Shown here one piece after another: positions 52,846 through 63,696 of a DNA stretch of 64,000 nt. Location: assembly GCF_024868665.1 (NCBI RefSeq), contig NC_079898.1, positions 25,618,685 through 25,682,684 on the forward strand, written 5' to 3'. The position numbers and the translations under genes are program-made. This DNA comes from Triplophysa rosa (lineage: Eukaryota > Chordata > Actinopteri > Cypriniformes > Nemacheilidae). A model generated the notes under the pieces. That model had not been told where the DNA came from. It made no database searches and worked only from the letters and a program-made list of their open reading frames with translations. Every line of letters starts with the position of its first letter. Position 1 is the stretch's first letter.

Positions 52846-53419
52846 CTACACCTTGCCAGGATGCGGGCTGACACCGGTTCCGCGTGTAGGTATTAGAACC
52901 TCACAGAGTTTTTTGTGCATAGCCCAACCCGCAGCTCTGCAGATGTCTGCTAGAGAGGCACCCTGAGCCAGTGCCCATGAAAAGTGTGCCTCGCTCCCAA
53001 CGGGCAGGGGCGAATTGAAATCGGTATTCCATAATGAGGGCATCCACGATCCAGTGCGCCAGCCTCTGTTTGGAGACAGCCCTCCCCCTTCTGCTGACCT
53101 CCGAAACAGACAAAGAGCTGCTCAGAGCTTCTGGGCTCTGCGTGCGGTCCAAGTAGAGGCGCAGTGCACTGGACACAACACGGAAAGTTGGGTCTTCCTC
53201 CCCGGTGGGGAGCGCCTGCAGATTCACCACCTGGTCTCTCGGAAGAGTGGTGGGAACTTTGGGCACGTAGCCGGGGCGGGGTCTCAAGATAACGTGAGAA
53301 TCCCGGGCCCGAGTTCTAGGCAATCTGTGGACACGGAGGGTGCTTGCAGATCCCCTAACCTCTTGGAGGTGAGCGCCGTCAGGAAAGCCGTCTTTATCAA
53401 GAGTGAGAAAGAGCGGCAA
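52846..53419 (-). pseudogene. DIRS tyrosine recombinase segment
   Basis: Frames at 53419-52901 and 53043-52846 read in order through 'RGRAVSKQRLAHWIVDALI' and then 'AQGASLADICRAAGW', a pattern seen in fish DIRS recombinases near the C-terminal catalytic region. The frames are out of register, so the enzyme is not intact. Confidence 0.65.
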
Positions 53420-53919
53420 CTCCGAGAGGCTCGAAGGGGGCGGGGCCTCTTGAGGCCCACCACCTAGGTCGCAAGAGCGTACAGAGCGCGGATAAGGTGG
53501 TCACCCTCTCGCGCCCCTTAGGAACCTAATGACCAGGTCGTGCTGTCCCAGAGGCTACCCAGCACTTGGGTCATGATGAGCGGCCGTAGCGGCTACATAC
53601 ACTCCCAGTGTGGAGGGGGAGAGGTTACTCCCCAGTCTCTCTTGAGGAAGTAGTGACAGCTCGTACCCGATCGAGCAACTCCGCGGGTCTTCTCCCGAGA
53701 AGAGCACCAGGACGAGAAGAGGCACCACTTATGGGCGTATAGCCGCCCAGTGGCCGAGGCCCTAGCCTGAGTGACGTCCCAACTGGACCGGGGGTGGGTC
53801 ACTCAGGATCTCCTCGTCCCGTCCAGACATGGAGACCAGGTTCTGCCTGGGATGCCGTAACGTGCCCCTTCCCCTGGGGAAGCAGTTCGCCAGGGGGAGC
53901 GGCCAGGGGGGAGTTGTTA

Positions 53920-54759
53920 TCAGAGCCTTAGCTCTGAGAACCAAGTCCTGGTTAGGCCAAAGGGGGCGTAACTAGTACCACTTGATGCTCCTCTTCCCTG
54001 GCCTTGCACAGGACCTGTGCAATGAGGCTCACTGGGGGGAAGCGTACTTCTGCTTGTCCTGCGGCCAGCTGTGCGCAAGGGCATCCGTGCCAAGGGTTGC
54101 CTCGGACAGGGAATACCAAAGCGGGCAATGGGTGGAGTCCGGGGAGGCAACAGGACCACCTGTGCCTGGCCGAACTGCTCCAAAATGAGCCGGCTGCGCG
54201 GGGATGGAGTCACCAGTCTCCGCGAGGCGTCGACTGACGAGAGAGCGCATCGCCTGTCTGGTTCAGGATGCCTGGGATGTGTGTGGCTCGCAGGGAACTG
54301 ATCACCTGCTGACTCCAGAGGAGGAGGCACCGGGCGAGTAATGTTAGCTGCCGTAAGTGAATGCCACCAAAGATATACGCCACAGCAGCTGTGCTGTCCG
54401 ACCGGACCAGCACGTGCTTGCCCTGCACTAGAGGTAGTAGCCTCCTCAATGCAAGTAGCACAACCAACAACTCTAGGCAGTTGAAATGCCAATGCAGGCG
54501 GGGGCCCGTCCACCGCCCGACACTGCGTGCCCGTTGCACACGGCACCCCAACCCTACAGGGAGGCATCCCTAAGGAGAACCCTGTCCGCAAGAAGGTCAT
54601 GGAAGACCAGGGGGTTAGGGTGTGTCGGCAGAAAAGCGTGATGACCATATGCCTGCTGCCGGTGTGCCACGCTCTCCAAGGAGCCTGACTCTGTAGCCAG
54701 TGTTGGAGCGGTCGTATGTGCATCGACCCGAGGGGGACCACCCCCGCCGAGGATGCCAT
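53920..54759 (-). pseudogene. DIRS RNase H segment
   Basis: The frame at 54551-54210 carries 'HWHFNCLELLVVLLALRRLL' (residue E of the RNase H fold), 'VLVRSDSTAAVAYI' and 'HIPGILNQTGDALSRQ', matching DIRS-type RNase H. The overlapping frame 54759-53920 is out of register with it and shows no clear domain. Confidence 0.7.
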
Positions 54760-54785
54760 GTATCCCAGGAGCCTCTGAAATTGTT

Positions 54786-55274
54786 TCAGGGGGATCGCTG
54801 ACTGCCTGAGAGCTTCAGGCAGTTCAACACTGATCGAGCGCGCTCTGTAGTCAGTCGCACTGCCTCTGGGAGGCCGCGTGGGCTCATGAGGACAGAGTCG
54901 AGTTCCATACCGAGAAAGAGGATGCTCTGCACCGGGGAGAGCTTGCTCTTCTCAGTTGACCTGTAGCCCCACCGATCTAGGTGCCGGAGCACCAGGTCCC
55001 TGTGTGTACACAACAGATCTCGAGAGTGCGCCAAGCTGAGCCAGTCATCGTGATAGTTTAGTACCCGCACACCTCCTTCCCTAAGTACCCGCACACCTCC
55101 TTCCTTTACGACCTTCGTAAAGACTCGTGGAGACAGGGACAGACCGAAGGGGAGGACCCTGTACTGATATGCCCGTCCCTCGAACGCGAACCGTAGGAAC
55201 GGCCGATGTCGAGGGAGGATCGAGACATGAAGTACACGTCCTTCAGGTCGATTGCCATGAACCAGTCCTGACAC
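54786..55274 (-). pseudogene. DIRS reverse transcriptase segment
   Basis: Contains 'YQYRVLPFGLSLSPRVFTK' (palm motif), the catalytic 'YHDDWL', and 'KSKLSPVQSILFLGMELDS'. A tandem duplication of about 27 bases ('GGVRVLREGGVRVL') just before the catalytic motif is unusual and probably harmful. Upstream fingers are lost to frame changes. Confidence 0.85.
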
Positions 55275-55499
55275 CTGACGGACGTCAGGATGCGCTTCTA
55301 CGTGATCAACCTGAAAGGCAGCTATTGTGTAGGTGCCTGTTCAGAATACACAGACCCAAGATAGGGCACAACCCCCGCCTTTCTTGGGGACAATGAAGTA
55401 CAGGCTGTAAAACCCGTTGAACATCTCTGCTGGTGAGACGGGCTCGATCACTCCCTTCGCCAGAAGGGTGGCGACCTCGGCCTGAAGTATGGGAACATC

Positions 55500-56067
55500 C
55501 TAGCCTCTGACTGAGGTATATCGGATGCCCTGAAACTCAAGTGTGGACATCGTCCGACCCAGGGCCCGCGTGGTCACCTTGGTCGCTCGTAGAGCGAGGT
55601 CGGTGGCAGCGCGGAGTTCCTGCATACGCGCTGGGTCTGTCTTACCCTCGTGGAGCTCTCTCAATGCCCTGGCCTGGCAGCTTGGTCCACCGCAATGTAA
55701 GCTCTCGACACCAGAGATGCCGAGACCCCACATGCTTTGGACGGGAGTCTAGGTCGAGCCCCCCCCGGGCACGAGCACCGCGGCGGCATACTCCACCTGG
55801 GGGACATCGCCGTATCTTCCAGCTGTCCCAACCTCGAGGGAAGAGAGGGTGACGGAACTTTGTTTGATGTGAAACGTGCCGGAAAGGGGCGTTCCAGGTC
55901 TTACTAAGTTCCTCATGCACTTCCAGTAAACACGGCACTGGGGGCGGGCGCGGCTTGGAGCCGCACTCAAACCCGAGGCACCATGTAGCCAGCCGCGAGC
56001 GCCGGGAAAGGCAGTGCGGGCACTGCAACCCAACACTCACGGCGGCCCGGGAAAGCATGGCTGACAT
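55500..56067 (-). pseudogene. DIRS gag-like segment
   Basis: The frame at 56067-55642 has 'LLEVHEELSKTWNAPFR', and the frame at 55733-55500 has 'ALRELHEGKTDPARMQELR' and 'DLALRATKVTTRALGR'. Both are recurrent in fish DIRS first open reading frames. The frames are separated by shifts and stops. Confidence 0.6.
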
Positions 56068-57011
56068 TTCGACGTCCCCTTCTTCCTGGGCTCGACCCCC
56101 CGAGGGAGGGAGCCCGAGGAGTCGGATGGCAGTACGTCACCCCCCCGATGCTGCAAGAGACATCTCATCATCACGCATCGTGTCCGAATATGTGATTGAG
56201 GAATAAGACGGCGGACCGTCTCCTGGGGAACGGTCAGACGAGCGAGATGAGGTGTGAACGGTCCGTGAGCCAGTGGCTGGCGGATTATTGCTCACAGTAA
56301 TCCTCATATCACCCTCGCTGCTTGCCGTAGCGGACGGCAGGGCCGTTGTCCTGCCGCCACGGAACGGGGAGCAAACGAGGTGGTGGCTGTGTTCCCCCGT
56401 GATGCAACGTCTGAATCATCACCGCCCGCAGTGCGGGCAGGACGTATCGACAACGTCTGCCCCAGCGTACTGGAAGCAGGCATCATGTCCGTCCACCTCC
56501 TCGATGAGTGTGTTGCACCCATGAGAACAACGGGACATGCCACGCTGGAGAAATTTTCTCTTTTAGAAAGGAAATTTGCTCGAACACCTCCGGAACTGCC
56601 GAGACGCCCAGAGGAGAGTCACTGCAGGAAGGGACTGTCCGCTGTCCACGTCGTAGATTCCAGCAGAAAAATGATCACCAAAGATCGTAGAGAAGCTCAT
56701 CAGATGCGTAGGCTCTGAAGAACAAAATGTGAATGAATGAGCACGCCGGCTTCCCTCTTATACCCAGATATCCGGGGAGGAGTCCGGCATGCAAATTTCA
56801 TTCGCCAATTTTCATTGGCCTTTTCTAAATACTCAGAAGATGATAGGTTCTCAAGACAAACCCCATTCTGTCGGTTCGACACAACGTCGAGAGACCGACA
56901 GAAAGGGAACTGTATTTTACTTTTAAAACATGTACATATATTTATATGCAGAACTATCTTGTTTTTTTTGGGGCTCAAAACTTCACATGTGTAGGTATGA
57001 TTTTAATATAC

Positions 57012-57841
57012 CTGGTTCACAAACTCTTTCCCCTGGTCAGTCAAAATGCGCTTTGGGGCACCAAAACGATAGAAAAACTTTAGGATGCAACTGACCACAT
57101 TTTTCGCTGTTTTGGCTGGGATAGGATATGCTTCACTCCATTTCGTGAAGTAATCCACAATCACACAGATGTACTGGTTGCCATCTGTAGTCAGTGCAAC
57201 TTTCCCAATGAGGTCCATTCCCAGTAGCTCAAATGGTTGCTTTACCTTAAAGAAGAAACAACAGTTTCTAAAGTAGATATACCATATCTATCTGTCTGGT
57301 ATATTTTAGTATGACAATATTGATGTATCTTGAAGCTCAAGACATCTATCTGTCTGTCTGTCTGTCTATCTAGAAATCTATCTAGAAATCTAGAAAGCTT
57401 AACATACTTTTATAGTTAACTGACTTTATAGTCACAGCACCTGCCTGACATTGGACACACTCTGCAACCTGGAGCAATCAAAACAAGATGTTAAAATCAT
57501 GAAAATGATTTCAACTGCATTATAAAAATCGATTACACCTTTACACATTAAATAGATTTACAGCTGATAATGTCAGTTGGGTGATAACAACAAAGGTGTA
57601 TGCATAAATATGCATAATAAAACAGTTACATGATTGAAAAAATATATACCTGTATACTTACCCATTTATCAATATCCACTGTCATTCCAGGCCAGTAGAA
57701 ACGCTTACAAATTGCGTCGCGTGTTTTAACAGTGCCACAATGGGCACCAATTGCACTGGAATGAAAATCTTTAAATATGGCCTCAGCTTCCTCTTGCCCA
57801 CAAAGAACTTTCCTCCTCTTGCCTTGCCTTACAGTTTCCAT
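57012..57841 (-). pseudogene. Intron-split integrase (Ginger/Gypsy type)
   Basis: Three exon-like blocks on the minus strand. 57841-57662 has an HHCC-type start ('HSSAIGAHCGTVKTRD', 'FYWPGM') and donor gtaagt. A small block near 57472-57432 follows 'ctccag' with 'CVQCQ', the two cysteines of that finger. 57245-57012 has the DDE core, 'GMDLIGKV' to 'FTKWSEAYPIPAKTA' and 'ILTDQGKEFVNQ', then donor G|gtatat. The donor of the middle block is abnormal (aagtcagt). Introns at these places fit Ginger-type DNA transposons or host genes derived from Gypsy integrases better than a Gypsy retrotransposon. The rest is missing to the left, where the DIRS element begins about 100 bases away. Confidence 0.7.
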
Positions 57842-57984
57842 TTTAATATTTTTTATAAATATAATGATTTACACTCTGTTATTATTGCATAATGTTTAAT
57901 GCACAACAATACTGAGGTGCAAATAGTAACATTATCTGCCACTGTTTATAAGTAAATATCTTATAACTACTATTTCTATATAAT

Positions 57985-58110
57985 CCAAAGAAAATAGCCC
58001 CTAGCTATTTTCGGTTAGTGTAAATAGCATATCGCTAAGAAATGCTGCTATTTTCACTTAGTGTAAACAGAACTACTATTTACACTTAGTGCAAAATAGC
58101 CGCTGCCAAA
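57985..58110. repeat. Short imperfect repeats around cacttagtg
   Basis: The phrase 'ctattt(t/a)cacttagtgtaaa' and variants occur about four times in 110 bases, some inverted ('ggttagtgtaaatagc', 'cacttagtgcaaaatagcc'). No gene is seen; the function is unknown. Confidence 0.5.
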
Positions 58111-58667
58111 CAATATTGAGCAGTCCTGACATTTTAAATAGAATTGACCAGGCTTTGAAAAACAAAACAATTACTTCACAAAATGAAATTAGAAGGCTTT
58201 TTAATCCTCAAATTAACGAGATCAGCAACACAATTGAATGCAGCATTCCAATTCACACTGAACTTTCGTGGTGAGGCTTCACGTGGCACCATTAACATGA
58301 GAAGGTAATAAAATATATAAATCATTCATGTAAATATATATTATCAGAAGCAGACAACAAAATGCAACATGTTAACATCTGGATTAGGTCCTATATATTA
58401 CAGCATGAGAGAAAAATACAAACTTCAATCTTTATATTTTAGGAGCCGTAGAAATGCAGGTGGTCCTTTTTGTAGAGAAGTGTGTCTTTTGACCTCCCCT
58501 GATACTTCTGTTGTCCCAACAGTCATGTAGAAATGGTTTCTGAGTTTTATTAGAATCATCGAAAATAAACGAGGTAATGTAATTTCATTTACATATTATA
58601 TAAAACTAACGTTTTTCACTGTGGAAATTGATTTCTGTAGTCATTTTAGACATTTTCAAAGATATAA

Positions 58668-59211
58668 TGTCACGGAATACGTGGGAAGAGAACCCAATTG
58701 CAGGCAGGCGTGAAGGGGTTAACAAAACAAGACTTTAATAATAAATACAAAGAAAAAACCCACGATGGGGACAAACACAATAACAAAAGACTTTACAAAA
58801 GGACAAAGCAAAACTACCCGCAATGGGGCAAAACAGAAACTAAGGTCAACTAATAAACTCACACTTGGTGAACAGATGAAAGGACAAGGCAAGACGATGT
58901 CGCGAACACAAAGCTGCACAACATCACACACATACACAGTACAATACACGAGCACAGGACAAAGAAACATGAGGGCATTTATAGGTAAGACAAACGAAGG
59001 ATAACGAGCGAGGGCAGGTGTCGAACATAAGACACGGCAGGGAGGCAATACATGAAACGAGAGGGGCGGGGCCAATGACAAGACACTGGAGAGAGCGCAT
59101 ATTATGTTAAGATAGACAATAATATGATTCTCTCCACATAAAACCTAAGGGCTGTGTCCCGATCCTGCCACATGACTAGAAATTCATAAACAAGAAGGTA
59201 GGACCGTGACA
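58668..59211 (-). mobile_element. Solo LTR with perfect 5-bp target duplication
   Basis: 544 bp, starts TGTCACGG and ends CCGTGACA, flanked on both sides by tataa (58663-58667 and 59212-59216). On the minus strand it carries 'attattaaagtcttgttttg' and 'aacccc' near its 3' end in the manner of an LTR R-U5. It is related to 27400-27946. No internal retroelement genes adjoin it. Confidence 0.75.
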
Positions 59212-59673
59212 TATAAGATGTTTTTTATTAATCCGGTAAAAACGTTACAGCAGTAAATCATGATGTACCTTAAATGATTGATTGACAAGCTTGAGTTTTA
59301 ACAGTTCCATATGACAATAAATACATTTTCAAGTCTATAACCATCTTTAACTGGAGCCAAAACATTTCTGTACTCCACGTAAATAGAAAAGTATTGAAAT
59401 TAGTTGAGAAATGAAACTCGTCTTTGTAGTCGGCTTTTGCCCTCACTAATATGGCTCGGTGTTGACGTGCAATCCAGAGGACAATGAGGCGTCTAGGTAT
59501 TCATTATGTCTATGGGCAAGAGTGCAGCTCTTGAATGATGGCTATATTGTAAGTGGTATTCAATTTCACATGTGGTAATTCCATTGTCCGACAAACTTAT
59601 CACAGGACTGTTGAATTCTCCCAAGAAATACATCGTGCAAAGACCATAAATTATACGGTAAAAAAAAAACAGG

Positions 59674-60366
59674 TGTTGATGAAATGGCTTTAAAGTTGCT
59701 GTTTCTGTTCCAGTTGTGGGAGGAGCTTCACCTACATCAGTTAAAGTAAACATTATAACATGTTAAAATAAAAAACAAGGAGGAAACAGAATTTGACGGT
59801 GAAAAATATAGCTGTCGAAATGCGTTCCTTTACACCAATGATGAGAAATGTTGATGTAATGGCTTTAAAGTGGCTGTTTCTGTTCCAGTTGTGGGAGGAG
59901 CTTCAGCTACATCAGTTTAAGTAAACATAATAATATGTTAGAATAAAAAACAAGGAGGAAACAGAATTCGATGGAGAAAAATATAGCTGTTTAAATGAGT
60001 TTCTTTACCCCAATAATGAGAAACGTTGATGTAAATTTATATATGCACAATTTAGAATCTTTTAGACTGTAAATCGTATTATATTGTATTGTCATTGTGT
60101 TGAATGTCTGTACTAGAAGCTTCCAACACCAAAGAAAATTCCTTGTGTGTGCAAGCTCACTTGGCAATAAAGCTCTTCTGATTCTGATTCTGATTCTGAA
60201 ATGGCTTTAAAGTTGCTGTTTCTGTTCCAGTTGTGGGAGGAGCTTCACATACATCAGTCTAAGTAAACATAATATATTAGAATAAAAAACAAGGAGGAAA
60301 TAGAATTCGATGGTGAAATTTATAGCTGACAAAATGCATTCCCTTATCCCAATGATGAGAAATATT
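59674..60366 (-). repeat. 176-bp tandem repeat, three units, exon-like core
   Basis: Units begin at 59674, 59850 and 60025 (period 175-176). The third is split by a LINE tail at about 60034-60198. Each unit contains, on the minus strand, an acceptor-like 'ctgatgtag' followed by a Pro/Thr-rich frame 'EAPPTTGTETATLKP'. The acceptor is lost in the third unit (gtat). They could be tandem exons of a mucin-like stalk, or simply a satellite. Confidence 0.6.
60034..60198 (+). mobile_element. LINE 3' tail with (TGATTC)n end
   Basis: The sequence ends 'cttggcaataaagctcttct' and then three to four TGATTC units, typical of 3' tails of fish non-LTR elements. It interrupts the third unit of the 176-bp repeat, so it is younger than the tandem duplication. 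Confidence 0.6.
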
Positions 60367-61440
60367 ATTGTAACATTTGTTATGCTAAAGTGGCTGTGAC
60401 ACTAACCCTAAGTGTCAAAAACATGCACCCTGCCATTTCGATTGAAATATTTTCGATAGACAATTGAAATATCCAATGTTTTTCCTCAATGCAAAGGAAC
60501 CGCCAGTAGGTGGAGGCAAGATCATATAAATCAGTTACTTATCCATTCTGTCAACCGATTCATTCAAAGCCATTCATTCGTTCAGAATCGTATTTGTATG
60601 CTATACTACTCTTTTTATCTTCACCATACACATAACTAACCATTTTACAATGTATTTAAATTCATCCTTATTTATTTAAACGTATTTTATATTGCTTTTC
60701 AACATTTTGCGTTGTTCTACAAAATACATTTTAAAACAAACTGAACAGACCAAAGAATGGCTAGAAGTCATACAAAACAGGAAATGTGAAAATATATATA
60801 ATTCATGGTATGAGAATATCTGGCATTTTCAACAAATAATTGAAAATCACCAGTGGAACGTGCACGCGCCCGCCCTCTACACGCTGTTTGCGTAGCGGGC
60901 GCTATGAGGAATAACGCTGAGGAAACATAGGGGGAACAGACTTCGACAAAACAGCGGTATGTCCTCTTGACACAAGCCAGCCTGCCAGCCATAAAAGAAC
61001 GCGTTCAGTATTTGACGTCTGTTCAAGTTGAGCGTGCATTAAATCATAGCTTTAAACTACCGCCTATGAGACATTTAGGACTATTTAAGACATCAGCATC
61101 CACCGTAATCGTATACTTTATACATTATGAGAATATACTGATAAACACAATAATAATGCTTGCGGTTTGGTTATTTATTCTGTATTAGAGCACACGTGAA
61201 TATTAACCCCTGTCAGCTAATGACCGAGGGAGAGAAGACAATAACGTTAGGCTACTGATGTTGAAAAATCAACATCAAAAAGTCAAAATCTGGATAAAAT
61301 GCATTGTGTAATGGCTAAAACATCGTGTATATGATAAATTCGAAATGATTTTGGTTATTAATATGCATGTTTGTGTTGTTTCTGACAAACAATATTAAAA
61401 TGTAGGAAAATACACCAAATAGCGTCTTTATTTTCTTTCT
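60367..61440. other. Non-coding stretch
   Basis: No gene is recognised. A GC-rich patch with CpGs lies at 60855-60905 ('gtgcacgcgcccgccctcta'). Short open frames have no domains. Confidence 0.4.
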
Positions 61441-61657
61441 TTTTTTAGCATTATATAAAAGCAGGAGCGACAACAGTAAAGGACCAGAGAGAACCAGGCT
61501 TGGACTTTACATTATGTTTTATTATGTGCGACCGGCAGTCGACCGTGAGGGAGCTGCCGGCATTTTACTTTTGTTTTGTTGTTTGTTTATTTTATTAAAG
61601 TTTTGTTGTTCAACGTTTGCCGGTTCCCTCCTCCTTCTTCCTTGCTGTGAACATTGT
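61441..61657 (+). mobile_element. LTR-like 3' portion
   Basis: A TATA-like 'attatataaaagcagg' is followed after about 145 bases by 'ttattaaagttttgttg' and ends 'aacattgttaca'. This is the promoter, polyadenylation and end layout of a fish Gypsy-type LTR. The start and a target duplication could not be fixed because a microsatellite follows directly. Confidence 0.45.
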
Positions 61658-61664
61658 TACACAC

Positions 61665-61698
<34 letters not shown>

Positions 61699-61707
61699 GC
61701 GCACACG

Positions 61708-61742
<35 letters not shown>

Positions 61743-61767
61743 GCGCACACACACACATATATATATT
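61658..61767. repeat. Alternating CA/CG microsatellite
   Basis: About 100 bases of strict purine-pyrimidine alternation, mostly CA with at least six CG-rich patches (cgcgcgcg), then a short TA run. This composition favours Z-DNA. The open frame at 61514-61801 across it is not a gene. Confidence 0.9.
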
Positions 61768-62019
61768 ATCCTACAGAACCTTATATTTACTGAAGAACTG
61801 ATTAGTGTGTCGGTGTTTAGTTTGGCTGCCTAGCTGTGCGTGCAACCAGTTTACGTCATCGAAAAAGAACATGGCGGCCTCCTTAGCTTAAAATGAGTAT
61901 TACATTTAGGTTTTTTTTAAGAACTAAAAATATTTGATGTGTTTCTAACGACAAATGCTAGTAGTGTAAGGCTATTACAACGCATTAAGCCATACATCTC
62001 TCCATACACCGGGTTCGCT

Positions 62020-62193
62020 TTAAAGGGACTCGAAAGGACTCGAAACTCAAACTGTAGGACTTGACTTGAGACTTGTCGGTCTTGACTTGGGACTTCACTC
62101 GGGACTTGTCTGTCTTGACTTGACTCCGGACTTGAGGGCAAAGACTTGAGACTTACTTGTGACTTGCAATACAATGACTTGGTCCCACCTCTG
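62020..62193 (-). mobile_element. Repeat built of ACTTG-type units, hAT-like end
   Basis: Many copies of 'gacttgacttg(g)gactt' and variants. The right end, read on the minus strand, is CAGAGGTGGGACCAAGTCAT, a terminus seen in a widespread fish non-autonomous hAT-like family. The left end is not sharply defined. Confidence 0.6.
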
Positions 62194-63689
62194 CTATGTG
62201 CCATATTTCTAGACAGGAGATCAGCCCCAGCTCAAGAGGGATGGAGACCGTCTCTCTTCAACAGGTCAGGTCTGCCACAAAAACTCTTCCAATCATTTTT
62301 AAAACTTTTATATTATTCCAATTCATTATTTGTAAACCCTCAAAATGGTAAAACCTTGCAACTCTCATTGCTACCCCACTGCCTAGGTGTTTTGTGATAC
62401 CACTTAAATCACCAATTTACTTTCTAAAGTTGTGAGTGTTCTGAGAAAGAGGAATAACTTATACTGTAAATTCTGGTTGAATAATGATCTCTCAGAAGAG
62501 CCAGTCATGTACTATGAGGTGCCCTTATAAAGCTTCAATCTAATAGTGTTTGTATGAGACACAGCTGCTCTCCAATCTCCAGTTTAATGAGTAAATTGAT
62601 GTGTGACGTCATCAGTTCTTCCTTCACCAATGAGAACACATAAGATCTGATGATGATGATGATGAGCAGCAGCTGTACACATTCAACAGCTCTTGTATTT
62701 CAGCACTTAAATACACTGACTCAAAACTCACATTCCTATTCTAGTCATTATACAATCTAATCTTGGTATTGTTTATGTTTACTGAACAAGGTCATGTTAG
62801 AGATTGACATCAAATCAAACTTTGAACTTAAAACGACTACAGACATCAGCTCTATGCTTTGTATTTTTAGGCAGCACAAAGACTCAGTCATCTATAAGTT
62901 CCTGAAAATGATTTTTAGTAATTTGTTATTATTATTATTATGTATATGAAAGTCTACATCCAAATAATCTGCAGTAGGTCTCTGAGGTGTATCTGAAATA
63001 TTTGATGGAAACATAATTGTCCTTAAATTGTATTCACACAGCAGATTTTTACTATTCATAGATTTATTGGTGTGCATGTTTAACTAAAGCAAGCCTGAAG
63101 CTTCTGTGACATGTTTGATTACTTCAATGCTTCAATGATGCTCTGCTGTAGAGAAACCTACCACACAAATCACTGTTTGTGTTCTTCTCATTGTCATTGC
63201 ACCATGAAACCATAAATATCATTCAGTGTTTACAGATGCACACTAACATGACTAATAATGAAAATGAAAACAATTTCCACCATAACTTTGTTTTCTAACA
63301 CCACAAAATGACAAATTCCAGAGAAAAAACCCCCACTGCTTCCGTATTTTTGGTCCACACCCCGTCTCGAACCCTTAACTCCCTGTTACTTACTAATGTA
63401 CTTCCCAGTCAACAGTGACTCCAGATTAAAGGTTTTACTATTTGTAAAATATCTGGGGTTATATGTATTAAGCTTCTTGGAGTAAAATGTCGAAGTATGG
63501 TATAATTTTACTCTTATTCCTAAACTTAACAATGCTCATCATATACCACATGTTAGCATGAGTAATGTGTAATTTTCCATTTGGCAGAATAATGGTCCTT
63601 TGGTCAGTTCGTGTAATTTGCCTTTGGGCAGAATAGTGGTCAGTTACGCTCACCATATATCACGTTAGCAGAGTGATGTGTAATGTGCC
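62194..63689. other. Non-coding, with a short local duplication
   Basis: No gene is recognised. Around 63530-63690 two similar segments occur, 'catataccacatgttagca...gtaatgtgtaattttcc' and 'catatatcacgttagca...gatgtgtaatgtgcc', about 115 bases apart. A palindromic tgacgtca (CRE-like) stands at 62605-62612. A GATGAT run lies at 62650-62665. Confidence 0.4.
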
Positions 63690-63696
63690 ATTATCA

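Larger units (their letters stand above)
51768..56910 (-). mobile_element. DIRS-type retrotransposon, complete in outline, decayed
   Basis: Inverted terminal repeats lie at 51768-51990 and about 56715-56910. An internal complementary region at 52046-52153 is complementary to the outer edge of the left repeat (51768-51825) and, adjoining it, to the outer edge of the right repeat (56858-56910). The two halves meet at GTT (52102-52104), and AAC stands at both element ends. This is the diagnostic layout of DIRS elements, which integrate by tyrosine recombinase. Gag-, reverse transcriptase-, RNase H- and recombinase-like segments all lie on the minus strand in broken frames. It is far richer in GC and CpG than surrounding DNA. 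It has inserted close to an integrase gene fragment (57012-57841). Confidence 0.9.

Noticed and set aside
52461..56718. Many plus-strand open frames between 52.4 and 56.7 kb
   Set aside because: The DIRS element is GC-rich and therefore poor in stops on both strands. Recognisable motifs occur only on the minus strand.
59674..60366. CRISPR-like array
   Set aside because: Units of 176 bp are repeated along their full length without distinct spacers, in a vertebrate genome.
61514..61801. 95-residue open frame with Thr-His-Ala-Arg repeats
   Set aside because: It runs from an LTR into the CA/CG microsatellite; no domain is present.
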